Assembly: GCA_023129265.1 (NCBI GenBank)
Contig: JAGMCJ010000256.1
Span: 1 to 5,559 of the forward strand
Source: Thermoplasmata archaeon
GTDB lineage: Archaea > Thermoplasmatota > Thermoplasmata > RBG-16-68-12 > JAGMCJ01
Length of the DNA stretch: 5,559 nt
Reading direction: 5' to 3'
Position 1 is the stretch's first letter. The number at the start of each line of letters is the position of its first letter. Made by a program: the position numbers and the translations under genes. This document shows, in pieces, positions 1-5,559 of the stretch. Below the pieces are notes generated by a model, which saw only the letters and a program-made list of their open reading frames with translations, was not told the DNA's origin and made no database searches.

Positions 1-533
1 GAGATTATCGATCCTGACCTTGAGATGCCCGGAATAATCGAGATGCCCTGCATGATGCCCACAAGAACCGCATCTGAGGACGTCATGAACTCCTTCCGCT
101 TACTTGCCAGCACCGTGACAAGGAGGATTGCCCCTGTCGCAAGGAGGGCAACGCCCACGGCGGTAGGACTGGTGAACAAGGGCTGGACAATATCGCGGAG
201 AGCGAAGCCGATGATCGCCGTCGGGATGCTCCCGAGGATGATGAACCAAGCGAGGAGAGTTGGCCTTTCGGATGCGAGGATCTCTCGGAAGCCCCGCCCT
301 TCCTTCCTGAGCCTGAATGTCCTGGCCAGGGAGCGGAGTATGTCGACTATGTCCTTCCTGAACGCCACGATGACGACTATCACGGTCGCGACGTGAAGCA
401 CAAGGTCGAAGAACGCCGGCACATTGAGTCCGAAATACTCCTGAAGAAGAACGAGATGGCCTGAGCTGCTGACCGGAAGCCACTCTGTGATTCCCTGGAC
501 AATGCCCAAGAGCACGGCATGAATAGGTTCCAT
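1..533 (-). CDS. uppP: Undecaprenyl-diphosphatase (UppP/BacA family), 3' end outside window
   Basis: Integral membrane pyrophosphatase that converts a polyprenyl diphosphate carrier to the monophosphate, recycling the lipid used for envelope glycan or glycoprotein assembly; in archaea the exact carrier is less certain. The 177 visible residues contain both family signatures. The first, QGITEWLPVSSSGH (residues 13-26), holds Q13, E17 and H26, at the positions of the E. coli E17/E21/H30 catalytic set. The second, PGISRSGSI (168-176), holds the conserved Arg (R172). Hydrophobic segments lie at about 40-57, 93-112 and 124-142. Usual family length is about 250-280 residues, so roughly a third is missing off the left edge. 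The ATG at 533-531 is the only reasonable start: an in-frame stop lies at 566-564 with no ATG, GTG or TTG between. It is transcribed divergently from the winged-helix gene at 689. The family call is very secure. Confidence 0.95.
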   Translation of the reverse strand, partial: MEPIHAVLLGIVQGITEWLPVSSSGHLVLLQEYFGLNVPAFFDLVLHVATVIVVIVAFRKDIVDILRSLARTFRLRKEGRGFREILASERPTLLAWFIILGSIPTAIIGFALRDIVQPLFTSPTAVGVALLATGAILLVTVLASKRKEFMTSSDAVLVGIMQGISIIPGISRSGSII

Positions 534-535
534 AG

Positions 536-550
536 GTCCGAGTTTCGGAC
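536..550. promoter_or_regulatory. Inverted repeat in the uppP leader, possible operator or hairpin
   Basis: GTCCGA-GTT-TCGGAC is a perfect 6-bp inverted repeat with a 3-nt spacer, ending 2 nt before the uppP start codon. It covers the predicted transcription start and the whole short leader. Known archaeal repressors often bind across the start site, so an operator is possible; as RNA it could form a 6-bp hairpin next to the start codon. The role is inferred from position only. Confidence 0.35.
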
Positions 551-571
551 AAGATACTCCGATTTATATGT

Positions 572-586
572 TTCCCGCTCGTTTTG
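572..586 (-). promoter_or_regulatory. Archaeal promoter (BRE + TATA box) for uppP
   Basis: Read on the minus strand, GGGAAA (586-581) is followed directly by CATATAAAT (580-572), a good match to a purine-rich BRE plus TATA box. The TATA centre is about 43 nt from the uppP ATG, so with the usual 25-28 nt to the start site the mRNA would carry a short leader of about 15 nt. The other promoter candidates in this window sit 28-30 nt from their start codons. Confidence 0.65.
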
Positions 587-650
587 GGATTGCGCAATAG
601 GACTGCCCGAATCACACTGGATTGATTAATCTCGTTTGTGAAAACTCTTA

Positions 651-664
651 CCAAAAAATACTTA
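651..664 (+). promoter_or_regulatory. Archaeal promoter for the winged-helix gene
   Basis: CCAAAAAATACTTA resembles a BRE plus TATA element in an AT-rich stretch. Its TATA centre near 660 lies about 29 nt before the ATG at 689, so transcription should begin at or next to the A of the start codon, giving a leaderless mRNA. There is no Shine-Dalgarno sequence upstream of this ATG, which fits. Confidence 0.6.
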
Positions 665-688
665 TCCAGTCGAACCTAGATTGTAATC

Positions 689-1036
689 ATGGAGGACGTG
701 GGAAGACTACCCCCTAGCCATGTCGGAACCCACAACCCTGTGGCAAAGAAGTCCGCGATCTCGCTCAAGGATTCTGCATTCTTTGAGTATCGATGGTACA
801 AGATTCTGGAAGCTCTCCACCAGGCCAAGGAGGATCTGACGCTCCAGGGTCTTGTCCAGGGCCTGAAGCGAATGGGGATGAGCCCGAACGAGACGCTCCT
901 CGAGGACGATCTCCTGAGACTCGAGGGACAGGGATATGTCGAGAGTCGCAAAGAGAGCGATTTCCCGCCTGTGAAAATCTTCAGGCTTACGCCACTGGGC
1001 AAGGAAAAGGTCAAGAGAGTGCTCCGAAAGCTGTAG
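689..1036 (+). CDS. Winged helix-turn-helix DNA-binding protein
   Basis: A 115-residue, charged, soluble protein, probably a transcription regulator. After a poorly structured N-terminus (about 1-30), residues 33-115 read as a winged helix: helix 1 around YRWYKILEALHQ (34-45), helix 2 around 51-61, a recognition-type helix 66-80 ending LLRLEGQGYVES, and a two-stranded wing closing with IFRLTPLGKEK (97-107). The 'L..L...GYV......FRLTPLG' pattern is shared by PadR- and MarR-like archaeal regulators; I cannot choose the subfamily. No ligand- or metal-binding residues are obvious. The ATG is fixed by an in-frame TAG at 677-679 just upstream and by the promoter spacing. It is divergent from uppP and could act on the shared intergenic region, but that is inference. 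The stop is 111 bp before the mscS-like gene, which has its own promoter. Confidence 0.8.
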   Translation: MEDVGRLPPSHVGTHNPVAKKSAISLKDSAFFEYRWYKILEALHQAKEDLTLQGLVQGLKRMGMSPNETLLEDDLLRLEGQGYVESRKESDFPPVKIFRLTPLGKEKVKRVLRKL

Positions 1037-1103
1037 ACTGGGCTACTCTAGGGTCGAGACGTTCTGTTTTCCGCCTCGGCTCATCGAGCTCCGCTGCCTT
1101 CGA

Positions 1104-1122
1104 GAAAAGGAACCTTTATATC
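1104..1122 (+). promoter_or_regulatory. Archaeal promoter for the MscS-like gene
   Basis: A purine-rich BRE-like stretch GAAAAGGAA is followed by CCTTTATATC, with the TATA core at 1115-1121. The core centre is 30 nt before the ATG at 1148, predicting a leaderless or nearly leaderless transcript. No Shine-Dalgarno sequence precedes the ATG. This is among the clearest TATA elements in the window. Confidence 0.7.
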
Positions 1123-1147
1123 TTCATCCAGCATCGAACCGTAGCCC

Positions 1148-2671
1148 ATGAGAAAGACAGGTGCGATACTTGCGACGGTTCTTCTGGCTTGCATGCTTCT
1201 GACGATTCCGAGCCATGTCTCCGCTGACGCTGTTGGCTCAAGTGACATACTCGTGTTTCCTGCGGACTCTTCAAGTCAGACCGTGGATCTGGGTGAGAGC
1301 GCCTCATACAGGTGGATATTCTTCAACAACGGTACATCGCCTTACTACATCAATGCGGCAATCGAGACCTTGCCAGAGGGCTTCTCTGCGACCGTTGAGC
1401 CGGGGAAGTTCATACTCAATCCCGGCAACGATACCCTCGTGGGAGTCTCGTTCAGGTCCCCTTCTGAGACGGATCTTGAAGGGGTCCTGCTCACGTTGAG
1501 CGTGGAGGTCTCCGACATCGACACGGGAGACGTGGACAGCGAGGATTTCGTCGTCTCCGTACAGCTGACCGGGAGGACTCCAGAGGTGAGCCATCTCGGG
1601 AAGATACTCGGCACCTACGACAACTTCCTCCCTGAGCCTCTGGACAATAGGTGGGGAGCCTTTCTCATCACTGTGCTCATATGGCTGGGAATCGGGCTGC
1701 TGCTCGTGGCGATAGTCCTTCCGACAGCAGGAAGAAGGGCCAAGAAGACGGAGAGCGTGATCGATGACACGATAGTCGAACTCGTGAAGGGGCCCATCTT
1801 CGCCATCATCGTCGTCTACGGGGCATTCTCCTCCCTTGGCATATTGGGCCTTGATGAGGGCATCATGTCAGTGCTGGGGACGGTCTACGGACTCCTCTTC
1901 ATCCTCATCATCACATGGGTGTCCTATCACATATTCCGAAGAGTCCTCATCCAGTATGGGAAGAGCCTCGCTCGGAAGACGAAGTCCACACTGGACGACA
2001 GGCTCGTTCCCATCATCGACAAGATAGGCGCCGTCGTGATCATCATAGTCGGCTTCATTTTCATCATTCAGTATTTCGGCTATGACATCACGTTCTTCAT
2101 AGCCGGACTGGGCGTCTTGGGGTTAATCATCGCTTTTGCGGCCCAGGATACCCTAAGCAACTTCTTCAGCGGGATACATATCATGCTGGACAGGCCGTTC
2201 TCCGTGGGAGACAGGCTCGTGCTGGAGTCGGGTGAGACCTGCAGAGTGCTGGACGTGGGTCTGCGGAGCACGAAGCTGTACGACATATCTGCCCACAACA
2301 TCGTAATCCTGCCAAACAACAAGGTCGCGAGCATGAAGATCCTGAACGAGACGCGACCGGATGAGAGGAGCCGTGCAAGGGTTGATGTTAGAGTGGAATG
2401 CGGGGCCGACGTCCAGAAGGTGGAACGGCTTCTCCTCGAGATTGCGAGTTCACACCCGAACGTCCTGAAGAACGAGGGCTCGGCCCCGTTCGTGAGGTTC
2501 CTGGAGTTCGGAGACTCGAGCCTGAACTTCATGGTCAAATGCTGGGTGGACAAGCTGACGAACAGGGGGAAGGTGGAGAGCGATCTCAGGACGGAGATAA
2601 ACCGGCGGTTCGCGGAGGAAGGCATCGACATCCCGTTCCCGCTGACGGTGGTCAAACTGCAGCAGGAGTAG
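1148..2671 (+). CDS. MscS-family mechanosensitive channel with exported NEW3-like domain
   Basis: A 507-residue small-conductance mechanosensitive channel of the kind that opens under membrane tension to release solutes on osmotic downshock. The N-terminus is a signal peptide (residues 1-26; RK, hydrophobic core, cleavage after VSA). Residues about 33-142 form a Thr/Ser/Asp-rich beta-sandwich resembling NEW3 (NPCBM-associated) domains, with a 'GESASY..IFFNNG' strand and a 'LNPGNDTLVGVSFRSP' strand. Five membrane segments follow at about 170-192, 215-235, 240-262, 288-310 and 314-345. The last is the MscS pore helix (AGLGVLGLIIAFAAQDTLSN, 319-338), then DRPFSVGD (348-355) opening the cytoplasmic beta domain. 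The C-terminal alpha/beta part ends in GIDIPFPL (492-499). Basic clusters after segments 1 and 3 put those loops inside, consistent with an exterior N-terminus and cytoplasmic C-terminus. An in-frame TAG at 1142-1144 fixes the ATG. The family is certain; the identity of the N-terminal domain is less so. Confidence 0.93.
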   Translation: MRKTGAILATVLLACMLLTIPSHVSADAVGSSDILVFPADSSSQTVDLGESASYRWIFFNNGTSPYYINAAIETLPEGFSATVEPGKFILNPGNDTLVGVSFRSPSETDLEGVLLTLSVEVSDIDTGDVDSEDFVVSVQLTGRTPEVSHLGKILGTYDNFLPEPLDNRWGAFLITVLIWLGIGLLLVAIVLPTAGRRAKKTESVIDDTIVELVKGPIFAIIVVYGAFSSLGILGLDEGIMSVLGTVYGLLFILIITWVSYHIFRRVLIQYGKSLARKTKSTLDDRLVPIIDKIGAVVIIIVGFIFIIQYFGYDITFFIAGLGVLGLIIAFAAQDTLSNFFSGIHIMLDRPFSVGDRLVLESGETCRVLDVGLRSTKLYDISAHNIVILPNNKVASMKILNETRPDERSRARVDVRVECGADVQKVERLLLEIASSHPNVLKNEGSAPFVRFLEFGDSSLNFMVKCWVDKLTNRGKVESDLRTEINRRFAEEGIDIPFPLTVVKLQQE

Positions 2672-2690
2672 GAGTCTGGAACGTCAGCAC

Positions 2691-2702
2691 AATCCTTAAA
2701 TC
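2691..2702 (+). promoter_or_regulatory. Archaeal promoter for the CDF transporter gene
   Basis: AATCCTTAAATC contains a TATA-like core (CTTAAAT, 2695-2701) about 29 nt before the TTG start codon at 2727. The matching distance supports both a leaderless transcript and the choice of TTG as start. The core is weaker than that of the MscS-like gene. Confidence 0.5.
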
Positions 2703-2726
2703 CTCCCGGGACTTTGAAAGCCCTCC

Positions 2727-3944
2727 TTGTCCATCATTCCTGATTATGGGGACCCGGCAGACCCTGCTGTGAGAGCGAAGTACGGCACCCTGGAATCCAC
2801 GGTCAGCCTCATCGGGAACGCCTCGTTGTTCGCGTCGAAACTCGCGATTGGCCTCCTGATTTCCAGCATAGCGCTGTTCGGCGATTCGATGAATCACGCG
2901 ACGGACATCGGCATCTCCCTTGTCATTCTCTTTGGGTTCAGACTGGCCAAGAAGGAGGCAGACCTCGAGCACCCGTACGGACATGCCAGGGCGGAGCAGA
3001 TACTGTCCGTGGCCGTGGCGACTCTCGTAATAGTCATGGGGATCGCAATCCTCTTCAGCTCGGTGCAGGGGCTTGCGGAACCCGCGATAAGCTCTCAACC
3101 GATTGCCTCTGTCCTCATCCTCGTTTTCGCGGGGGTCAAGGAACTGATGGCACAGCTCGCGTTCAGAATAGGAAGGAAGATCGATAGCGGAGTCCTCATC
3201 GCGGACGGGTGGAATCACAGATTCGACGCCATCATCTCCGTTGTGATAGCCGCTGGAATCTACTTGACAATGATGGACGATGCGTTCAGGGTCGTGGACC
3301 CGATCCTGGGCATCCTCGTGGCACTGGCCGTCATCATCACCGGCATCAAGCTCGTGAAGGAGGCCGGGCACGAGCTTCTGGGGAGAGCCCCGCCCGCTGA
3401 GGTTGTCGAGAGAGTGGTTCAGATCGCGGAGGCCGTCGAGGGCGTCACCGATGCTCACGAGGTGAGGGTCCACGAATACGGCACGAGGAAGGTCATGTCA
3501 CTTCATATAGCCGTCGAGGAGGGAATCACGGCCAAGGACGCCCATGAGATAGCGACCGAGGTGGAGGATTCCTTAGAGGAGGAGTTCACGGTTGAGCCGA
3601 CCGTTCGCATCGAACCTACTGAGGCAGCCGAGGGCTTGGAAGACCTGGAAGAACTCGTCGCCAAGACGGTCCAGCGCTATGACGAGATCCTGTCCTCGCA
3701 CAACATAAGGGTCACGCCTCGCAAGAGGGGCGGCGAGATCGACTTGCACGTGATAGTGGACGGGGAGATGAGCGTCGAGGAAATGCACGAACTCGTCCAC
3801 AACCTCTCCGATGACATCAGATTGGAACTCGATGGGTTCGAGGTCAGGATTCACGTTGAGCCCTGCGTGAAGGATTGCAGCATCTGCGAGGAGATATGCT
3901 CCAAGGGTCTCGAACAGAGAAACGGCTTCTCGCCCGACCGCTGA
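2727..3944 (+). CDS. CDF-family cation efflux transporter with tandem ZT-dimer domains
   Basis: A 405-residue cation diffusion facilitator, expected to export a divalent metal in exchange for protons. Six membrane segments lie at about 24-50, 52-73, 91-113, 123-146, 158-182 and 188-210. Site A is N56-x3-D60 (DSMNHATD) in segment 2 and N163-x3-D167 (DGWNHRFD) in segment 5, where zinc CDFs have His or Asp for the Asn. The loop site D79-x2-H82-x3-H86 matches YiiP site B. Two cytoplasmic ZT-dimer domains follow: 223-297 and 306-379. The second keeps H325, H341, H354, H376 and E378 with the spacing of the YiiP cytoplasmic metal site; the first keeps H244, H260 and H273 but lacks the next His. The tail has C380, C384, C387 and C391. 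Typical CDFs of about 300 residues have one such domain. The TTG start fits the promoter spacing, with an in-frame TGA at 2715-2717; GTG at 2769 is the alternative. Substrate unknown. Confidence 0.93.
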   Translation: MSIIPDYGDPADPAVRAKYGTLESTVSLIGNASLFASKLAIGLLISSIALFGDSMNHATDIGISLVILFGFRLAKKEADLEHPYGHARAEQILSVAVATLVIVMGIAILFSSVQGLAEPAISSQPIASVLILVFAGVKELMAQLAFRIGRKIDSGVLIADGWNHRFDAIISVVIAAGIYLTMMDDAFRVVDPILGILVALAVIITGIKLVKEAGHELLGRAPPAEVVERVVQIAEAVEGVTDAHEVRVHEYGTRKVMSLHIAVEEGITAKDAHEIATEVEDSLEEEFTVEPTVRIEPTEAAEGLEDLEELVAKTVQRYDEILSSHNIRVTPRKRGGEIDLHVIVDGEMSVEEMHELVHNLSDDIRLELDGFEVRIHVEPCVKDCSICEEICSKGLEQRNGFSPDR

Positions 3945-3999
3945 CGGACGGACAACGTGTTGGGAGCCCAGCCACTGTGCGAGCTTCGGCGGACGAGGC

Positions 4000-4011
4000 A
4001 AAATCAAAATA
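4000..4011 (+). promoter_or_regulatory. Possible archaeal promoter for the small helical gene
   Basis: AAAATCAAAATA is an AT-rich TATA-like stretch inside otherwise GC-rich sequence, preceded by purines (GAGG). Its centre is about 28 nt before the ATG at 4034, the same geometry as the leaderless promoters of the preceding three genes. It departs from the TATA consensus, so the call is moderate. Confidence 0.45.
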
Positions 4012-4033
4012 GCATTCGAGCTTATCCGTGAGC

Positions 4034-4387
4034 ATGGATCTGAGACATGCCATCAGGATATACCAATTCGCTGAAAGGCTGAAATCGGAACTGATAATAG
4101 CAAACAACCTGATTCAGGAGACGTCCACACTAGAACAGGAGATCTCTGGCGGAAAGAGGATTCTGACGTCGTATGTGAACGCCGTTCTCATGGAGGCGAA
4201 TCTGGCAGTGAACACCACTCAATCTCCCTTCTTTGGGACCATTGCAGAGAAGCTCGGTCTGGCCCTCGGCGAGATCGACATGTCGAATTTCTCGGAGGCC
4301 ACGAAGGCGACGACAGAGGCTCTCACACTATCGACGAGCGCGGCGGGGGAAGCGGCGCAGGTCCTATTGGAAAACAACGTCCTGTGA
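4034..4387 (+). CDS. Small all-helical protein of unknown function
   Basis: I do not recognise this 117-residue protein. It has no signal peptide, membrane segment, Cys or motif I can name. Composition and hydrophobic spacing suggest four or five amphipathic helices: about 2-27 (RIYQFAERLKSELIIANNLI), 28-54, 63-79, 84-98 and 99-115, with SGG (38-40) and NTTQSPFF breaks. The C-terminal half is rich in Ala, Thr and Ser. A helical-bundle or TPR-like fold and a protein-protein contact role are possible but not shown. ATG 4034 is chosen over the in-frame GTG two codons upstream (4028) because it lies at the leaderless distance from the candidate promoter. It is followed after 79 nt by the zinc-ribbon/VOC gene on the same strand, possibly in one transcript. 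Confidence 0.7.
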   Translation: MDLRHAIRIYQFAERLKSELIIANNLIQETSTLEQEISGGKRILTSYVNAVLMEANLAVNTTQSPFFGTIAEKLGLALGEIDMSNFSEATKATTEALTLSTSAAGEAAQVLLENNVL

Positions 4388-4453
4388 CAGCAAGATGTCT
4401 CTCGATTTCAGAAAGTGCAAAACCACCTAGAATCGAGCGGACTATTGGCTTCT

Positions 4454-4458
4454 GAGGT
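4454..4458 (+). promoter_or_regulatory. Shine-Dalgarno sequence deciding the zinc-ribbon/VOC start
   Basis: GAGGT lies 8 nt before the ATG at 4467, a good distance for pairing with the 16S rRNA 3' end. It is the only convincing Shine-Dalgarno site at a gene start in this window. It supports ATG 4467 over the in-frame TTG at 4458, which would lie directly against the motif, and implies that this gene is read from a leadered or polycistronic mRNA. Confidence 0.55.
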
Positions 4459-4466
4459 TGAACTGC

Positions 4467-5559
4467 ATGAAACTAGCCTGTCCAACGTGCAGAGACGTTT
4501 TCGATACCGTTGAGAAGAAATGCCCAAACTGCGGCGATGAACACCAGGTGGCCGTCCTCGATGAGGAGAGGCTGCTTGAGGAGACCGAGGCCGTTGCCAA
4601 GGAGAGCGAGGCACTCGGCTTGAGTGAACTCGTCGGGGCCATTGACTCTGTCATCGTTCAGGTTGCGCCCGGCAGGATGGCCGCTGCTGTCAAAGAACTC
4701 CAGAGCATGACATCGCTGGTGCCTTCGGGGTGCTACCAGAGCGAGGACCATCTCTGGTGCGTGATGTCCCCGAAACGCCCGCCCAGGTTCATAGTGAAGG
4801 AGGCGAGGAGGGAACTAGAGAACCCCTTTGCGAGGTTCAACTCGGGGGAAAAGACAGGGGAGGACCCCAACACTAGACTGGAGACGTTCGTGTTCGAAGT
4901 CAACGACATAGAGAAGCTATTCCAGATCCAGAAGTCAAGGGGCGTGTCCTTTCTCACGGACACCATCCTCGACCTTGGGAACTACCGCTTTCTGCAGACG
5001 ACCCCATCTGAGTTCTCGGGGAATTCAGTCGGCTACATCCAGTGGGAGACCGATGATCGGGACTACGCAGGAAAGAGGGACGAAGAAGCAGGATTTGATG
5101 TTGATGGCGGGGCGAAGGAATTCGTCCAAGACGTGGACTACCTGGACCACACGGCGACACGCGTGCGCGCCAATGATAGGATTGAGGCGATCAAGGAATG
5201 GCTGACCCTTCTCCCTTACTACTTCCACATGTCAGTCTACGTAAAGTCTCTGAACTCCATCACGAACGTGACTCGGATGGTGGGCCAGGACTACGCCCAG
5301 GTCTTCACAACGGGGATAGTCCCGTATCAAGGGCTCTCAGCTGCCTATGAACCCACCGAGAGGTTCATCGTCGACTACGGCACAAGAATCCACCACTTGG
5401 CTTGGAACACGTCGAGGATAGAAGATGTCGTGGACTCGCTCCATGGGGAAGGGGTGAGGTTCCTTCTCGATCTGGTGGGCTCGGAAGAAGAGGGTCTGAA
5501 ACAGACGTTCACCGAGCCATCCGCCCACTCGATGCTCGTGACCGAGTACATCCACCGAT
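4467..5559 (+). CDS. Zinc-ribbon protein fused to two-module VOC (HPPD-like) metalloenzyme, 3' end outside window
   Basis: 364 residues are visible and the frame stays open to the right edge. The N-terminus is a zinc ribbon: C5-x2-C8 and C19-x2-C22 (CPNCG). An acidic helical linker (about 31-57) leads to two beta-alpha-beta-beta-beta modules of the vicinal-oxygen-chelate superfamily. Module 1 (about 58-195) has the fold pattern (FEVNDIEKLFQIQKSRGVSF, 143-162) but S61 where a metal His would be, so it is probably non-catalytic. Module 2 (about 224-364) carries likely metal ligands H228 (LDHTATRV), H310 (RIHHLAWNT) and E360 (VTEYIHR). The 'DYGTRIHHLAWNT..I...V..L..EGVRFL' stretch resembles 4-hydroxyphenylpyruvate dioxygenase (HPPD), which also has a non-catalytic first and an iron-binding second module. 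HPPD does not normally carry a zinc ribbon, so substrate and reaction are open; another VOC dioxygenase or isomerase is possible. An in-frame stop at 4428-4430 limits the start. Confidence 0.8.
   Translation, partial: MKLACPTCRDVFDTVEKKCPNCGDEHQVAVLDEERLLEETEAVAKESEALGLSELVGAIDSVIVQVAPGRMAAAVKELQSMTSLVPSGCYQSEDHLWCVMSPKRPPRFIVKEARRELENPFARFNSGEKTGEDPNTRLETFVFEVNDIEKLFQIQKSRGVSFLTDTILDLGNYRFLQTTPSEFSGNSVGYIQWETDDRDYAGKRDEEAGFDVDGGAKEFVQDVDYLDHTATRVRANDRIEAIKEWLTLLPYYFHMSVYVKSLNSITNVTRMVGQDYAQVFTTGIVPYQGLSAAYEPTERFIVDYGTRIHHLAWNTSRIEDVVDSLHGEGVRFLLDLVGSEEEGLKQTFTEPSAHSMLVTEYIHR

Noticed and set aside
624..631. GATTAATC palindrome in the divergent intergenic region
   Set aside because: A single 8-bp palindrome in AT-rich sequence is common by chance, and no second copy was seen nearby.
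100..654. Minus-strand open frame of 184 codons over uppP
   Set aside because: It is out of frame with the uppP reading frame, which holds both family signatures and runs to the window edge; the product is Arg/Pro/Ser-rich shadow sequence.
1061..1072. T-rich run after the winged-helix gene as a terminator
   Set aside because: GTTCTGTTTTCC has only a run of four Ts and no stem; archaeal terminators usually have longer T tracts, so the support is too weak.
793..1227. Plus-strand open frame bridging the winged-helix gene and the start of the MscS-like gene
   Set aside because: It overlaps two supported genes in another frame, crosses the promoter at 1104-1122, and has composition typical of an out-of-frame translation.
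2080..2655. Minus-strand open frame of 191 codons opposite the MscS C-terminal half
   Set aside because: Ser/Arg/Leu-rich antisense shadow of the channel's well-conserved pore and cytoplasmic domain, with no promoter of its own.
2652..3473. Long minus-strand open frame (273 codons) opposite the CDF gene
   Set aside because: Its translation is highly charged and low in hydrophobic patterning and matches no family; it is antisense to a clear CDF coding frame in GC-rich DNA.
3961..3970. TGGG-AG-CCCA inverted repeat after the CDF gene
   Set aside because: A 4-bp stem with a 2-nt loop would not fold stably and is expected by chance in GC-rich sequence.
4028..4030. GTG as start of the small helical gene
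   Set aside because: It would add two residues but sits only about 22 nt from the candidate TATA centre; ATG 4034 fits the spacing of the other genes better. The difference is minor.
1..5559. A defence, CRISPR or mobile-element system
   Set aside because: No direct-repeat array, transposase, integrase, terminal repeats, toxin-antitoxin pair or defence nuclease motif was seen on either strand.

Overview
The window looks archaeal, most likely from a Thermoplasmatota-like euryarchaeon of moderate GC content; this is inferred, not proven. The evidence is a series of BRE/TATA-type promoter elements whose centres lie 28-30 nt upstream of start codons, which implies leaderless mRNAs. In addition, one start is TTG, only one gene has a clear Shine-Dalgarno sequence, and a MscS-type channel carries an extracytoplasmic beta-sandwich domain.

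Layout: (1) 1-533, minus strand, the N-terminal two thirds of an undecaprenyl-diphosphatase (UppP/BacA family) gene that runs off the left edge. (2) 534-688, a divergent intergenic region with one promoter per direction and a perfect 6-bp inverted repeat filling the uppP leader. (3) 689-1036, plus strand, a small winged-helix DNA-binding protein. (4) 1148-2671, a MscS-family mechanosensitive channel with signal peptide and exported NEW3-like domain. (5) 2727-3944, a CDF cation efflux transporter with two cytoplasmic ZT-dimer domains in tandem and a Cys-rich tail. (6) 4034-4387, a small all-helical protein of unknown function. (7) 4467 to the right edge, a zinc-ribbon protein fused to a two-module VOC (HPPD-like) metalloenzyme, cut by the window end.

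Five of the six genes have a promoter candidate of their own, so this is mostly a row of single-gene units and not one operon. The last gene, with its Shine-Dalgarno sequence and no good TATA box at the leaderless distance, may be co-transcribed with the small helical gene. A loose envelope and ion-homeostasis theme (lipid-carrier recycling, osmotic release, metal efflux) links genes 1, 4 and 5. Nothing in the sequence proves that they work together.

I saw no tRNA, rRNA, CRISPR array, insertion sequence or long repeat. The most unusual points are the domain architectures of the CDF transporter and the VOC enzyme, and the Asn-for-His/Asp replacements at both halves of the CDF transport site.
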